Below are positions 46,927-58,245 of a stretch of DNA of 64,000 nucleotides, piece after piece. The DNA is from Erythroxylum novogranatense (Eukaryota; Streptophyta; Magnoliopsida; Malpighiales; Erythroxylaceae). The stretch spans positions 27,080,350-27,144,349 of the forward strand of contig CM057234.1 in NCBI GenBank assembly GCA_029891385.1. The letters run 5' to 3'. The notes under the pieces are model-generated. The model did not search any database. It had not been told where the DNA came from and saw nothing but the letters and a program-made list of their open reading frames with translations. Both the position numbers and the translations under genes were made by a program. Each line of letters starts with the position of its first letter. Positions within the stretch are counted from its first letter, which is position 1.

Positions 46927-47050
46927 CGCTGGGGCGAGACGTCGCCCTAGCGGGGCTGACTCATCAGGCCTCGTCGCTAGGGCGAGGCGTCGCCCTAGCG
47001 ATGCCGACCCTTTAAGCCTCGTCACTAGGGCGAGGCGTCGCCCTAGTGAC
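46927..47050 (-). repeat. Three long GC-rich hairpins, family 3 solo LTR
   Basis: 46927-46952: 11-bp arms with one G/T pair. 46974-47001: 12-bp perfect arms beginning TCGCTAGGGCGA. 47021-47050: 13-bp perfect arms beginning GTCACTAGGGCGA. Each has a 4-nt loop. Between the second and third, CGCTA/TAGCG becomes CACTA/TAGTG, so both sides changed together. Confidence 0.85.
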
Positions 47051-48443
47051 AGGGCGTGATTCTCATTCCTCTTCTTTTTTTTTCCTGATTTCTAATCCAA
47101 CTTCCAACATCCATAGCTCTTAGCACACAATTCAGAAAAATACAAATTATACCTTGTTGGAAAGATCATAGAAACCTCTACAATTCTCAAGAAGACCATA
47201 AAAATCAATTTCACCCGTAAGGGTGTCAAAAATCCCTTCAAAGCTACTACCTACTCAAATCCCATTAAAACAGATAGTACATTGCAAATTCCATAACTCT
47301 CAGATTCTTCATCCAGAAATTACCACATAAATATGATCAATAAGTTCACAATATCATATACAACTTTCATGAACAACCCAAAATCAAATTCCATAACTAA
47401 CTAGGTCAAACAATTCACCAAAGCATCAACCCTCTGAAATCAACCAATCTGGACAGTAATTTTTCAAACAGCATATCTCTTTGCACAAAAGTCACAAAAT
47501 TCACTACCTTATATCCCTGAAAAGCTAAGATCTCAAACTTCAATTTTCATGAAGAACTCAAACTCCAATTCGATTTCTAAAAATTTCAAAACTGTTATGG
47601 AAGCTACTGTCATGATCAGTCATTCACAATCTAGTTTAGGTTCAGTTTTTGCAAAATCGTAACTCCCAACTCTGACCTCTAAAAATTACACACCATATAT
47701 AATTTTCAAGATAATTTCTTCCTCTACAACTTTTTAGAAGATCACTCACACCAATTCAGTCCACATAAATTATTAAAATTGCTCCCAAGTAGACTGCTCA
47801 CAAAACCAACACTTTGACTAGGTTTCTCCAAAAAGCATAAAACCAATCAATAGAAATTAGTTCATATCTCCCAATATACAACTCGAAAATTAGCAAGATC
47901 AGTGGAAATGGAAAGTTAACCCAATATGCTACAACTTCCATGAAGACCATTTTCCCAAATTCCATCTCAATTAATTTAGAAAAATCAACAAAGCAATCAG
48001 GTCATATATGCGGATACTGTTCATAGACCCTACAAACAGAAACTTCCCATGCAAAAATTCACCCTTCTAACATTACAATTTAACAACACCTATTTCACAC
48101 AAATTTGAAGCCAACATCCCAAAGTTTCATTGGGCACAAACCTCATCTCATTTTCTCACCTACACAATTAGTTATGATCAAAACATTACAATAGGTCAAA
48201 GATTCATTTTCCAGCTTTCAACATTAACCTAACTCCTATCACTTCTAATATCAATAACCCATCACTAAGCATCCACTTAAACCTCTAATTCAGCCACAAA
48301 CTTATCACAACATTTATTTGTATACTTAAACAAACTTTGGCAGCACATACACAATTAACTTTAATTACTTTTCCATGCATCAAACCTTGCAAACTCAATC
48401 CAAAACCAAGCCAAATCAATGGAAACCTTATTCATTCATTCAT

Positions 48444-48891
48444 CCATACACAAGCATATATTTAAACTCATTTAAACCTACCCTTATAATGATCAAATAA
48501 ATGCTCAAAGGATTCCCATGCATGCTTCTAACTACCAAAAGAATAAGTACAAACACAACTCTTACCTTGATCAAGTTGTAAGCTCTCAATTTTTCAAGTA
48601 TCTACTTCAATCTTCCAAGCTTAACTCAACTTCATAACTCTCACTAATACTCACAATTATCACTCCACCATACACAAGCATATATTTAAACCCATTTAAA
48701 CCTACCCTTATAATGATCAAATAAATGCTCAAAGGATTCCCATGCATGCTTCTAACTACCAAAAGAATAAGTACAAACACAACTCTTACCTTGATCAAGT
48801 TGTAAGCTCTCAATTTTTCAAGTATCTACTTCAATCTTCCAAGCTTAACTCAACTTCATAACTCTCACTAATACTCACAATTATCACTCCA
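48444..48891 (-). repeat. 224-bp direct duplication in the solo LTR
   Basis: 48444-48667 and 48668-48891 are nearly identical head to tail. The unit includes the first splice donor (48565 and 48789) and the region before it. The duplication lies outside the part covered by the copy at 1-2917, so its presence there cannot be checked. Confidence 0.85.
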
Positions 48892-50856
48892 CCAAACACA
48901 CATACCATCATCTTTACAAGGCTTCAACTTGGTCTTGAATATGCATAAAGAAACGGAAGCCAAAAAACAAAGGAAGGTGGGAGGAGAAGGGGACCATCGA
49001 AGGAAGAAGAGAACTCACCAAGGAAGGAGAAAAGAACATTTAAAAAGAAGAAGCAAAGTTTTCGGATGATGCAAGAAATAAACCAATAATTGATCTTTTA
49101 AAACTCATTTATTGACTTCAAGTAGGAAGAGGGTCGTAGGTGATGATAAATGAAGACAAAACTCATTAATTAAAAAGGAACACTTGGCATTTTAATGAAG
49201 CAAAGACAAAATTTAGCTAATCTTACTTAATTAAGCACTAATCCCAATTAATCTTTCATCCCACTAATGCTAATGGCTCTATAACAATTCTCAAAATAAT
49301 ATATCCAAAATGACAAGTACCATTTGGTGGCAATTTTAACCATCAAAATCGTAGGTTAAATCATTGGCGATTTTTCCTGATGCGAAATTTCCTGAATTTT
49401 CCCAATCATTTTTTGAAAATTACCTAAATTGTCCAAAATTGTAAAACATATGACAGTCCACTCCCAATAATTGTTCAAACACGAAACCACATTTTCCACA
49501 ACAAAACACATTTAGGCCATTTACCGACGATTTTGCGGTCCGAATTTTCTCCGGATAATTCCAGAAAAATTCCTGAAAATCCCATAAAATGTAAAACACT
49601 CAATGGCGCACTCCAAATAATTTTTCAAATACAATTATCCCATAAATTTTACAAAGAATCTCAAATTGAAACCTAAGCCGGAAAATGTCATGAATGCATG
49701 TTTACCATGTGCAAGTGCAACAAACCGTCAATCATAGAGGCTATATGCTGTATGTGCATGCCAAGATGTAATTCAATACTCCTAGCCCGTCCCAATTTAC
49801 CAAAATATCCTTCCCATCGGAGATGGGATGTTACAGGCAAAGCAGAAGTATTATTCGCTATTGGAATTCTGAAACTGGTGTGTATAAAAAGGATTGGCAA
49901 AAACTCGAATTGAGAATTTAGATGTTGCAAACCTTATAAAAGAATTGTGAATGAATCCAAATTTTGAGTGAATGATCTTTAGGATTGAAGTAAGAGATGT
50001 GGGTGATACCTCTAAGAAATTGTTAGGGAAATCGCGAGAATCGATCAGGGAATTATGGTCTAGTAAGAGTATATTGAAAGAGTAATTGATGGTTTAGAAT
50101 GAAAAATCGAATGGTTACAAGTGAGATGAACCAACAGACTTGACTGTTGGAGTCAAATGTAAGACTGATGTGTTTGGAATCCATAGGAACATGAGATTGA
50201 TGTATAGTCTAGATTGTTTGTGAGCATATCAATTGTTATATTGGTGTCACCATTTGAATAGTGTATAAGGTTGATAAGTAAAGTAAATCGGTAATAGGGA
50301 TTAAGCAATCCAAGTTAATGACAATGTGTCGAGTTGATTCATTATCAAGGTTATAGAATCTGATGAGATTAGTGTTTTAAATACTAAAGTGGTGTAATCT
50401 GACAAGCAATAAGTGAAATGCTTCATAATGTATCGCCTCGGCCAAAATGCATAGGTGGAGACAAAGGTAAATGGGGGGGAAAACTAAATTCATGATTAAA
50501 TGGCCTCTATGTGATGGTGGTGTTAATGATTGGTGAGAAAGTTTAAGACCTAAAAGATGATTCGGATTCAGAATGTGTGATGTAGATCGGATTAGGAAAT
50601 ATTATTGTAATTTGGTATATGTATTAGTGATAACGAAAGTGAAGAATTGCGTGTAGTCATGAGAAATCAGAATGATAGTATAAAGATTGAGAAAGGAATA
50701 AGAGTAATTGATTATATTGATTCAGTATATTTGACAGAAATTGGTCATGTAGTGGAATAAGTGGGAAACAGTAGATATGGATCTAAACAATTCCCCTGTT
50801 CTCTGGTCAACCGTATATGAAATTTTGAGGAAGAAATTTTATTAGGAGGGGAGAAT

Positions 50857-53637
50857 TGTAACATCCCGTTACCGATGTGATGGGTAAATTGGTAAAGTGG
50901 AATGGGTTAGGATTTTTACCGCGCATTATCGACTGAGTATTCATTTGGCCTCTAGTTGGAGAGGACTGAGTCTTTTAGCACATGCACTAGTAGGTACATG
51001 CATTCATGATGTTTTCCCGGCATTTGATTGTGATATAGATAGGAATTGTGAATTTGCGAGACAATTAGATTTGATATTGATTTATCAAGAATTTGGAATA
51101 ATTGGGCTTGAAAATTTTGATTGGAGATGTTTTAGAGTAATTGCTCATTGATAGTGAACTTTAGGAAATTTTTCTGAAAATTCAGGAGGAAATGTCCGGA
51201 CCGGAATTTTTCCGAGTGACAGACCGACTGACTGAATAGGATCGAAATAATTGTCTTATGGCAATGGGAAAGTTTGATTTATGATTTTAGAAATTAATAT
51301 GACGAGCCATTGAAATTTGGAGACGGAATGGACTGGAAATAAATTGAAAAGAGAAATACATTTAGAGGAAAGAGACCAGAGGCTGATTGTTTAACCTTTA
51401 AAAGGCTTAGGGTTTGAATTTGGCAAACAAGGAAAATCCTCCTCTCCCTAGGGTACGATTCTCCTCCATCAATCGATCCCCCGTTTTTCCTCCTTGCATG
51501 ATTGATCGTTGGCTTGTTGTTTGCTTCTTCTTCCTTGTGCAAATCCCAGCCTAAACCTTAAGGAAGATGATGTGTGGTATGGCTTTGGGAGCTAAACCGT
51601 GGTGTTAAAGGTTTAGGGATTTTCTGAGATTCGAAGGTTTTGAGTTTGATTTGGTAAGTATATGATTTAATATTGTTATTTATTGTGTTTAAAGCATGCA
51701 TGGGGTTAATTGTTAGAGATTAAAGTGTTTGAGTTAAGTTAGAACTGATTTTAGTGAGAGAAAAGAGAGAAAATGCTTCGGAGAAGACGAACCAGGGCTC
51801 GCACGTCGCGACGAATAAAATAATTAGACGTCGCGACGAGAAAAGTGTTAGACACCGCGGCGAGGAAAGGAGTTTACGTCGCGACGAGCGATAGTTTGGA
51901 CGTCGCGACGAGCAAGGTTGTACGTCGCGGCGAGCGACCTTCTTGACGTCGCGACGAAGGCTTGAAGTCGCGACGAGGGAGACATTTCTGAATGGAATCA
52001 ATTTGGCTTTTGAGTCATAACTTTTGATGTAGACCTCCAATTGAGGTGATGTTTGATTCGTTGTGACCTAGAGAAAGAGGTCTACCATTGAAGTAAAAGA
52101 AAGTAAGAATGTGATTGTATTTTTTCTAAAGATTGTTATTGAAAATTGAATATATAATGTGAGACTTTGAAAATGAAGTCAATGCTACTAGGAACTTTAG
52201 AAACTGAGCATAAGAGAATGAATTCGATTTGACTTTGAGATACTACCATAGCGAGAATGATTTGATAAATTGATTGGAAATTTGAATTGATATTGGAAGT
52301 TCTGTAATATAAAGCCGATATTAATCAATTGAGTGGAAAGTTAGAATTTGACAAAAGAAAATAGAAAGTGGGAAATGGTACCGAAAAAATCATGAATAAG
52401 CACAGTACCTCTTTTATTCAAGGCATGTGCATCATCAATTATGTTTGACTGTGCATTTTGGTAATGAATGGAATTATTTGATTGTTATAGAGGTTCCGAT
52501 GGATCGATAATCCATGGATCGTGCTTAGACTTCCAGGCAGGTAGCTTGAAAGTTCAGGTGAGTAACCTAGTTGGTTTCTCAACCCTTATGTGTTACATTT
52601 TGTGCACTTATGCCATGTGGAGAAAGGAAGGATTATGTGTGTTTGTGTTGATTGATTTCGGACCACAGGTATTCGAAATATTTGGTATGTGTTATAGAAG
52701 TGTTAAATGTACATAATTGGAAATTGAATTGGTTAAATGTGAAATGGGACATTGGGTGGTAAGTTGTGACACAGAAATTGTAAATTGGAACATATGCATT
52801 CATGCATAATTGCATGATCAGATAATGGCAGTTGTGACCGGTGGAGCCAACGTATATGAGAGCTTAAAGCTCAACGCACAGGACCTCAGGTCCAACGTAT
52901 TCAGAGCCACTGGCTCAATGTATCAGGGCATATCACGCCCAACGTTTATCAGAGCCTCAGGCTCAACGCAATGTGCTCGTCACTGGGACAGTTTCAGGCG
53001 CACGGTCACAACAACGAAATGAAAATGAAAAGAGTCACATCAGCATCGCATATGTATATGATTGACTGTGAAATGTGAAAAAAAGAAATTGCATGTGATA
53101 TTCTGTAAATGCTATTGTGTGATTATGTGATATTTGGGAAATTGATTGTGAATGCATGAGTTGAGTGAACCATCGATGATGGTTTCTCACTGAGTTCGCA
53201 AACTCACCCAACATTGCAATTATTTTTCAGGAATTGAAGAGTATCCCGTTAGTGAAACGGGGGTATGGTTACTGCAAGAGGGTCAGAGTTGAGGTCGGGA
53301 TCAGTCTCATGTCTGCATTTGAGTCATTTTGGTTATATGTGAAACATTGTATTTTTGCGGTTTAATACTGGTATTGTATTGGGCCTAAGTAATATGAATA
53401 AGGTGTGTATAAATTGGTTTATGACTGAACTTGCATTTTGATTGGAAACGTTTTCGTATTAACGTAAGCCCAAATTAATTGCTGATAGTTGCGCACTCTA
53501 TTGTTTTCAAAAAGAAATTAATTGGTTTTTCAAGTTTTAAATCGATGTGACCGTTCTAGCATACTATCCTCGTGAGGCACGGGCTCAGATATCACCATCG
53601 ATATCGAGTTCAGGTCTTACGGGAGTGGGATGCTACA
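50857..53637 (+). repeat. LTR 4 of the tandem array (2,781 bp)
   Basis: The terminal 3' LTR. It ends at the gtacc duplication and is followed directly by Tat integrase sequence. First donor at 51654, GC cluster 51802-51977 (best preserved, mostly intact CGTCGCGACG), mini-exon 52491-52557, hairpins 52860-52989, acceptor at 53230. Confidence 0.94.
52491..52557 (+). other. Putative LTR mini-exon (67 nt), array LTR 4
   Basis: Same boundaries as in LTR 1; donor CAG|GTGAGTAACC at 52558. Confidence 0.45.
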
Positions 53638-54853
53638 GTACCTCTTAGAGGGAACACGACCGGAAGAAACCTTGGAGGCCAAGAAGCTGAGAATAAAGGC
53701 GGCCGAATATGCAGTCGTTAATGGCACCTTGTACAAGCGATCTTATGACTGGTCACTGCTACGGTGCTTAAGCGAAGAAGAGGCAGAGCAGGCAATGGCC
53801 GAAGTCCACGAAGGAATGTGTGGAAACCACGTAGGAGGCAGAATGTTGGCTCACAGACTGATTAGACAGGAGTATTACTGGTTGACAATGAGGAAAGACT
53901 GCCAGGAGAAAGTCGATCGGTGTGAGGCTTGTCAGAAAAACAGTAGCCTGTCTCACCAGCCGATCGAAAGGATGAAAATCATGAGCCATCTTATCCATTT
54001 TGCTCAATGGGGAATGGATATACTGGGACCTTTCCCTCTCGGTCCTGGACAGAAGAAGTTTTTGGTAGTAGTAGTGGAATACTTCACCAAGTGGGTAGAA
54101 GCGGAAGCGGTCGCTACAATTACTGAGCATAAGGTGGAGAATTTTGTAAGAAAAAATATACTAAGTCGCTTTGGGATGCCTATGGTCTTGGTTACAGACA
54201 ACGGTCGGCAGTTCGATAACGATAAGTTCAGAGATTTCTGCGACCGACTAAAGATAAGGCTCCAATTGACTTCAGTAGGTCACCCTCAAAGCAACGGCCT
54301 CGTGGAGAACACTAACAAAAAGATAATGAGTGCTCTCAAGAAGCGCTTAGATGGACGTAAGACTTGGGTAAAAGAATTAGATGAAGTATTGTGGGCATAC
54401 AGAACTACACCAAATGGAGCCATAGGGGAAACACCGTTCAGGATGACCTTTGGGGCAGAAGCCCTAGTTCCAGTAGAAGTAGTGTTGCAAAACCAAAGAG
54501 TGTCGAGCTATGAAGAAGAGCGGAATAATGAAGCCCGTCGGGCAGAACTTGTGCTTCTCAGTGAAGACAGGGATACGACAGTCGCTCGTTCAGAAGCCAT
54601 CAGGCAAAAAGCAACAAAGTTCTACAATAGAAGGGTAAAGTCGAGCGACATAAAGGTCGACGGATACGTCCTGCGAAAAGCCGAGGCGGCTGGAAAGCAT
54701 TCTGGAAAGCTCAGACAGGCGTGGGAAGGACCCTATCAAGTGGTCAAGCAAGCCGAACATGGCTCTTACATCCTGCGCAATGCGAACGGGAAGATTCTAC
54801 CAAGACCCTAGAACTCCCAAAACCTGAAGGCGTTCTACCAGTAGATAAGCTTT
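53638..54853 (+). pseudogene. Tat integrase
   Basis: The frame continues the RNase H segment ending at 20118 once the tandem array and one gtacc copy are removed; the Met at 53630 belongs to the array LTR. Counting from that Met, the HHCC finger is complete (H60, H67, C98, C101) and the catalytic triad is D130 (WGMDILGPFP), D190 (LVTDNGRQF) and E226 (SNGLVENT), a DD35E spacing. The C-terminal GPY-like part reads WEGPYQVVKQ. There is no chromodomain, as expected for Tat. A TAG at 54809-54811 truncates the last residues; the usual ending (NLKAFYQ, then TAG) follows in the same frame. The catalytic core has no stops. Confidence 0.93.
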
Positions 54854-55018
54854 ATTTTAGTTCTCTTTTCTCTGTTTATTATTTTTATTGTACACAACTT
54901 GTGGGTACCTTTTTCCTGACCCTGCCAGTCAAGTTTTTTAACGACCCACGCTCTCATCATCATCAATAAAGGGGTTTCAGATTTCTTGGCAAGAAAAAAT
55001 TTCGTTAAATTTGGCAAA
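54854..55018 (+). other. Short non-coding spacer after integrase
   Basis: T-rich sequence after the integrase stop, leading into the tandem repeat. No feature seen. Confidence 0.6.
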
Positions 55019-55680
55019 GAGAAGAAAATCCCATCGACCATCGATCGGCCAGGTTGCCAAGACAAGATCCTTGGAACCATCGATCGACCTCAACTATCGC
55101 TCTGTAAGGTTGCCAAGACAAGATCCTTGAAACCATAGCTCGACCTTGACCATCGATCAGCCAAGTTGCCAAGACAAGATCCTTGGAACCATCGATCGAC
55201 CTCGACCATTGCTCGGCCAGGTTGCCAAGACAAGATCCTTGGAACCATAGCTCGACCTCGACCATCACTCGACCAGGTTGCCAAGACAAGATCCTTGAAA
55301 CCATGGCTCGGCCTCGACCATCACTCGGCCAGGTTACCAAGACAAGATTCTTGGAACCATAGCTCGACCTCGACCATCACTCGGTCAGGTTGCCAAGACA
55401 AGATCCTTGGAACCATAGCTCAACCTTGACCATCGTTCGGGCAGGTTGCCAAGACAAGATCCTTGGAACCATCGCTCGGCCTCGATATCGATCAACTACG
55501 CTCAGGCAGGTCACCAAGACAAGATCCTTGGAACCATCGCTCGGCCTCGATATCGATCGACTACGCTGGGCTAGGTTGCCAAGACAAGATCCTTGGAACC
55601 ACCGTTCGGCCTCAACATCGATCGACTACTCTCGGCCAAGATCCCAAGACAAAATCTTGGATCGTTCAGCCTCATTATCG
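55019..55680 (+). repeat. Minisatellite in the Tat 3' region, 11 units
   Basis: Eleven copies of a unit with core CCAAGACAAGATCCTTGG. Starts of the core are spaced 54-58 nt for the first eight and 64-68 nt for the last three, which carry an extra ATATCGATCGACTACG insert. Each core is itself an inverted repeat (CCAAG ... CTTGG). It lies between integrase and the antisense frame. Confidence 0.88.
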
Positions 55681-55859
55681 CTCAGCCTAATTCACCCGAT
55701 CGATGCACATCGAATGCACTCATTCGCGACCCGCTATTCGAGAGGATTGTCTAATCTTTAACATATAAAAGAGTTAATGAAAAACGAACTTCTATTTCTT
55801 TGAATTAAAGCTCTAGTCACAAGCCCGACCAGATAAGCCTTACAAGGGGAAACAATCAT

Positions 55860-56400
55860 TTTGACCCTTCGGGAGGAGAGGAAGGGCCAGCAACAGGATC
55901 GGTCGGGTCGGCAGAGGAAGGGCCAGCAGCAGGATCGGTCAGGTCAGCGAAGGAAGGGCCAGGAGTAGGATCGGTCAGGTCGATAGAGGAAGGGCCAGCA
56001 ACCAGGTCGGCGAGGAAGGGCCAGCAGTCGGATCGGGAGGAGAAGATAGCGGAGAGACATCCTCTTCCTCTTTTAAGCTAAGGTCCAGCTCCTCATCCAG
56101 AACTAAGGTTCGCTCTCCTTCGGCACTCTCCCTCATTTCCTCCAGAGAAAGGCCGAGAACAGCGGGAAGCATCGGCTCGGCATAATCCTCAAATGAAGGA
56201 CCCTCCGACCTGTCAAGGATGTGAACATCATGGCAACTCCTCAGGACCGAAAGGGTTAAGTCGCAAGCAAACTCTAAGCACTCCCTATGTAGGAATCGCC
56301 TCTTCCACTGCTTGATCGCCTCAACCCTCTGCTTCTTGATGGAGCCTCGCAACTCTTTCAATTTATCCTCGGTCCTCAGTTGACCCCTCCACCGCTTCAT
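55860..56400 (-). pseudogene. Tat antisense frame, C-terminal part with Pro/Ser repeats
   Basis: Minus-strand frame beginning near 56400 (MKRWRGQLRTEDKLKELRG, an acidic/basic helix region), then CDLTLSVLRSCHDVHILDRS and an acidic segment (LDEELDLSLKEEEDVS), ending in repeats of DPxxGPSS. These come from four to five copies of a ~35-bp DNA repeat (AGGAAGGGCCAGCA... at 55870-56030). The frame shifts within the repeat. It continues the coiled-coil protein upstream (56363-56892); function unknown. Confidence 0.6.
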
Positions 56401-57350
56401 GGAAATCCTGGAGGAATTTCATACGAAGCTCCTGCTCCATCTTCACCTCCTTCTTCAAGCCCTCACACTCCTTGTCCAGCTCGTCTTTCGCCGCAATCAA
56501 CCGGCTCCTCTCCTCCTCCCCTGTGGCAAATTGAGCTTTCAGAACGCTCCTCGTCTCCTCCCAAGATCTCATCTCCTCCTCCAAGGAAGAAAGTTGAGCC
56601 TGGAAGACGTCTCTCTCTTCCTTAGCCTCCGAAAGCTCGCCCCTCAAATCTTTCACCTGCTCAAGGAGATCATGGACTTCCTAGCCCAGCGACTGGTTAA
56701 CCCGTCGAGCTGTTCCATATGTTGGTGCATCGCAGATGACATTACCAAACTTCTTGCACAGCTACGGATGAGACGGGGCCCTAGCTCCTGATTGCTCAAC
56801 GAGTCCATGAGCTTCTTGTCTACGAGGGCAACGATCCTCTTAGCAATGTGAAGGGACACTTCGAGGTCCCCAATCGATGCAGTTTTAGCCAAACTGATCG
56901 CAGGCTCCCACTTTTTGGCGCTTGCCGCTCGCCCTTCCCCCTTGCTTTCTCTCTCCTTCTCTTTCCTGCCTAGACCCGATGGGCAGGACGGTCGGTCAAC
57001 AATCTGAGCAATCCTCTTCCTCTTAAGAGGTGGCTCGACGTCCTCTTCCTCCTCTTCTACGACTACTAGGCCTCACCGGCTGGCCAAGTCATCACGGCCG
57101 ATCGCTTTCGGTCGATACCCAGACGAAGGCGGCAGACGGCCGGAGGCTCGAAGTCGAGCAACATCCGAGCTGGCCTCTCCTTTCTTGTCCTGCCTTTTCA
57201 TCTTCAAGGAGGGCTTGGCAGCTTTGCGCTGGCCCTTGGTAGTGGTGGAGGACCCAGATAAATTTTCGAGCCTTGCCATGGCTGCACAACAATAAAAACA
57301 GGTTAAGAAATCGAAACTGACACTTACAAATACAGTAAATAGTTCCACGA
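56363..57350 (-). pseudogene. Tat antisense frame, middle part with coiled coil
   Basis: Three minus-strand frames in series. 57348-57073 is Lys/Arg-rich, with MARLENLSGSSTTTKGQRKA as a possible internal start. 56892-56653 is a helical part (KTASIGDLEVSLHIAKRIVA). 56656-56363 is a strong coiled coil with heptad-like Glu/Leu/Lys pattern (LSEAKEERDVFQAQLSSLEE and LKAQFATGEEERSRLIAAKD). An antisense extra frame in this place, between integrase and the 3' LTR, is known from Tat-lineage elements. The breaks suggest it is no longer translated as one protein. Confidence 0.65.
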
Positions 57351-57393
57351 GGAGTCAACCATAGGGGACAATTTCTTCGCCTAGCCCATCAAT

Positions 57394-58200
57394 TCAGGGC
57401 GGGGGGTCGATTAGGAGTGAATCGGCCGAGGCCCCCCCGCGATACCCTAGAATGAGACGATCGAAGTCATAGCGTCCGAGCCTTTTTATGCGATCAATTA
57501 CATCCCACTCCTCTCTAGAAAGAGACAAGCTCGGTGCGTCGTTCCATCGCTCGGCTAAAGGATATCTCCACGGTAGGGACTTAAAGAAAGATCCCGGAGG
57601 CTTCATAAAAAAGTACTTCGTTCGCTAAGCGAAAATTTTTGAAGCTGTTCCGGCTGGGAGATATCGGGCATCTCTGTACTGCAGATGAGGGATCCCGACC
57701 CCGGAGCTCGAACTCTGGTTCATTCTTAAAAAGTGGCGCAGGATGCCGACCGAAGGTAGACAGCTAAACTGATGGCACAGCAAGGCCAAACCATTAATGA
57801 ACCTCCAACCATTCGAAGGAATCTAGCTCGACATCAATTGGTAGTCAGCGCACACCTCATCGATGATCGAGGCATACGGAAGTCTCATGCCACCCACTGA
57901 GAAAAAGTTGTCAGACACAATAAAATACCCTCCCAAATTGCTATGAATCCGCTCGTTCCCGATGGCCAGCCTGGGTCCCCAAGACAAAGGGATATTGTTC
58001 CTAATTATTGACCGATTTAGTTCCCCCACGGTCATCGTCGATTTTTCTCTCGGTGGCCCCTCAACGACCAAACCATCCCTCCGGTCACTCACCGTGGCTC
58101 CTTCGACACCTCTCACCCCCAACATCGTCACAACTTCAGGCGCCTTCTTAGCAGTTTCACCTAGGGCTGACCCCACTTCTAGAACTGGTCGATGACATGA
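57394..58200 (-). pseudogene. Tat antisense frame, N-terminal gypsy-type-transposon domain
   Basis: Minus-strand frames 58176-57823 and 57606-57394 with readable sequence between them. Motifs: YFIVSDNFFSVGGMRLPYAS, then SNGWRFINGLALLCHQF in another frame, then FFKSLPWRYPLAERWNDAP. The order 'MRLP ... NGWR ... F-ALLC ... FF ... W' resembles the Pfam family 'putative gypsy type transposon' (Transposase_28, PF04195), from my memory of its pattern. A stop and a frame change near 57823 break it. Its promoter would lie in 58246-58860, next to the 3' LTR. Confidence 0.65.
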
Positions 58201-58245
58201 TCACAAAGAGGAAATTTAGAAGAGGAAACGAGGGAAAAGGATGTA

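Larger units (their letters stand above)
45256..49835 (-). mobile_element. Solo LTR (4,580 bp), family 3, minus orientation
   Basis: Ends TGTAGCATCCC / GGGATGTTACA, flanked by ggcaa at 45251-45255 and 49836-49840. No internal domain, primer site or polypurine tract. It is the full-length reference for the partial copy at 1-2917. On the minus strand: first donor AAG|GTAAGAG (48789, with a duplicate at 48565), GC hairpins 46927-47050, mini-exon 46517-46451, hairpin row 45970-45888. The second acceptor is not conserved: both copies of the family have CG where CAG is expected. Confidence 0.93.
43460..50856 (+). other. Internal domain 3 of the tandem array, split by a solo LTR
   Basis: The domain is 43460-45255 plus 49841-50856, about 2.81 kb when the inserted LTR and one ggcaa copy are removed. 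It is non-coding and closest to copy 2. Confidence 0.88.
20124..53637 (+). mobile_element. Tandem array of a non-coding LTR element: 4 LTRs, 3 internal domains
   Basis: The block starts TGTAACATCCC, ends GGGATGCTACA and is flanked by one duplication only, gtacc at 20119-20123 and 53638-53642. Inside it LTRs and internal domains alternate with no duplications at the inner joints: every LTR end runs into a primer site (22908, 28444, 43464) and every inner LTR start follows the polypurine tract. It therefore arrived once as a single element and grew by unequal recombination between LTRs. Without later insertions each internal domain is about 2.77-2.81 kb. No Gag or Pol motif is readable, so the unit fits a large retrotransposon derivative (LARD). 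It was probably served by Tekay proteins, since the polypurine tract is shared, the primer site nearly so, and the LTR starts alike. Confidence 0.93.

Noticed and set aside
54835..55340. Minus-strand frames with repeated 'KDLVLATW' peptides
   Set aside because: Translation of the minisatellite in the wrong strand; periodic frames arise from the repeat.
57282..57327. Possible intron in the Tat antisense frame (GTAAGT ... TGCAG, minus strand)
   Set aside because: Only 46 nt, shorter than plant introns normally are. The signals are good, but the length argues against it.
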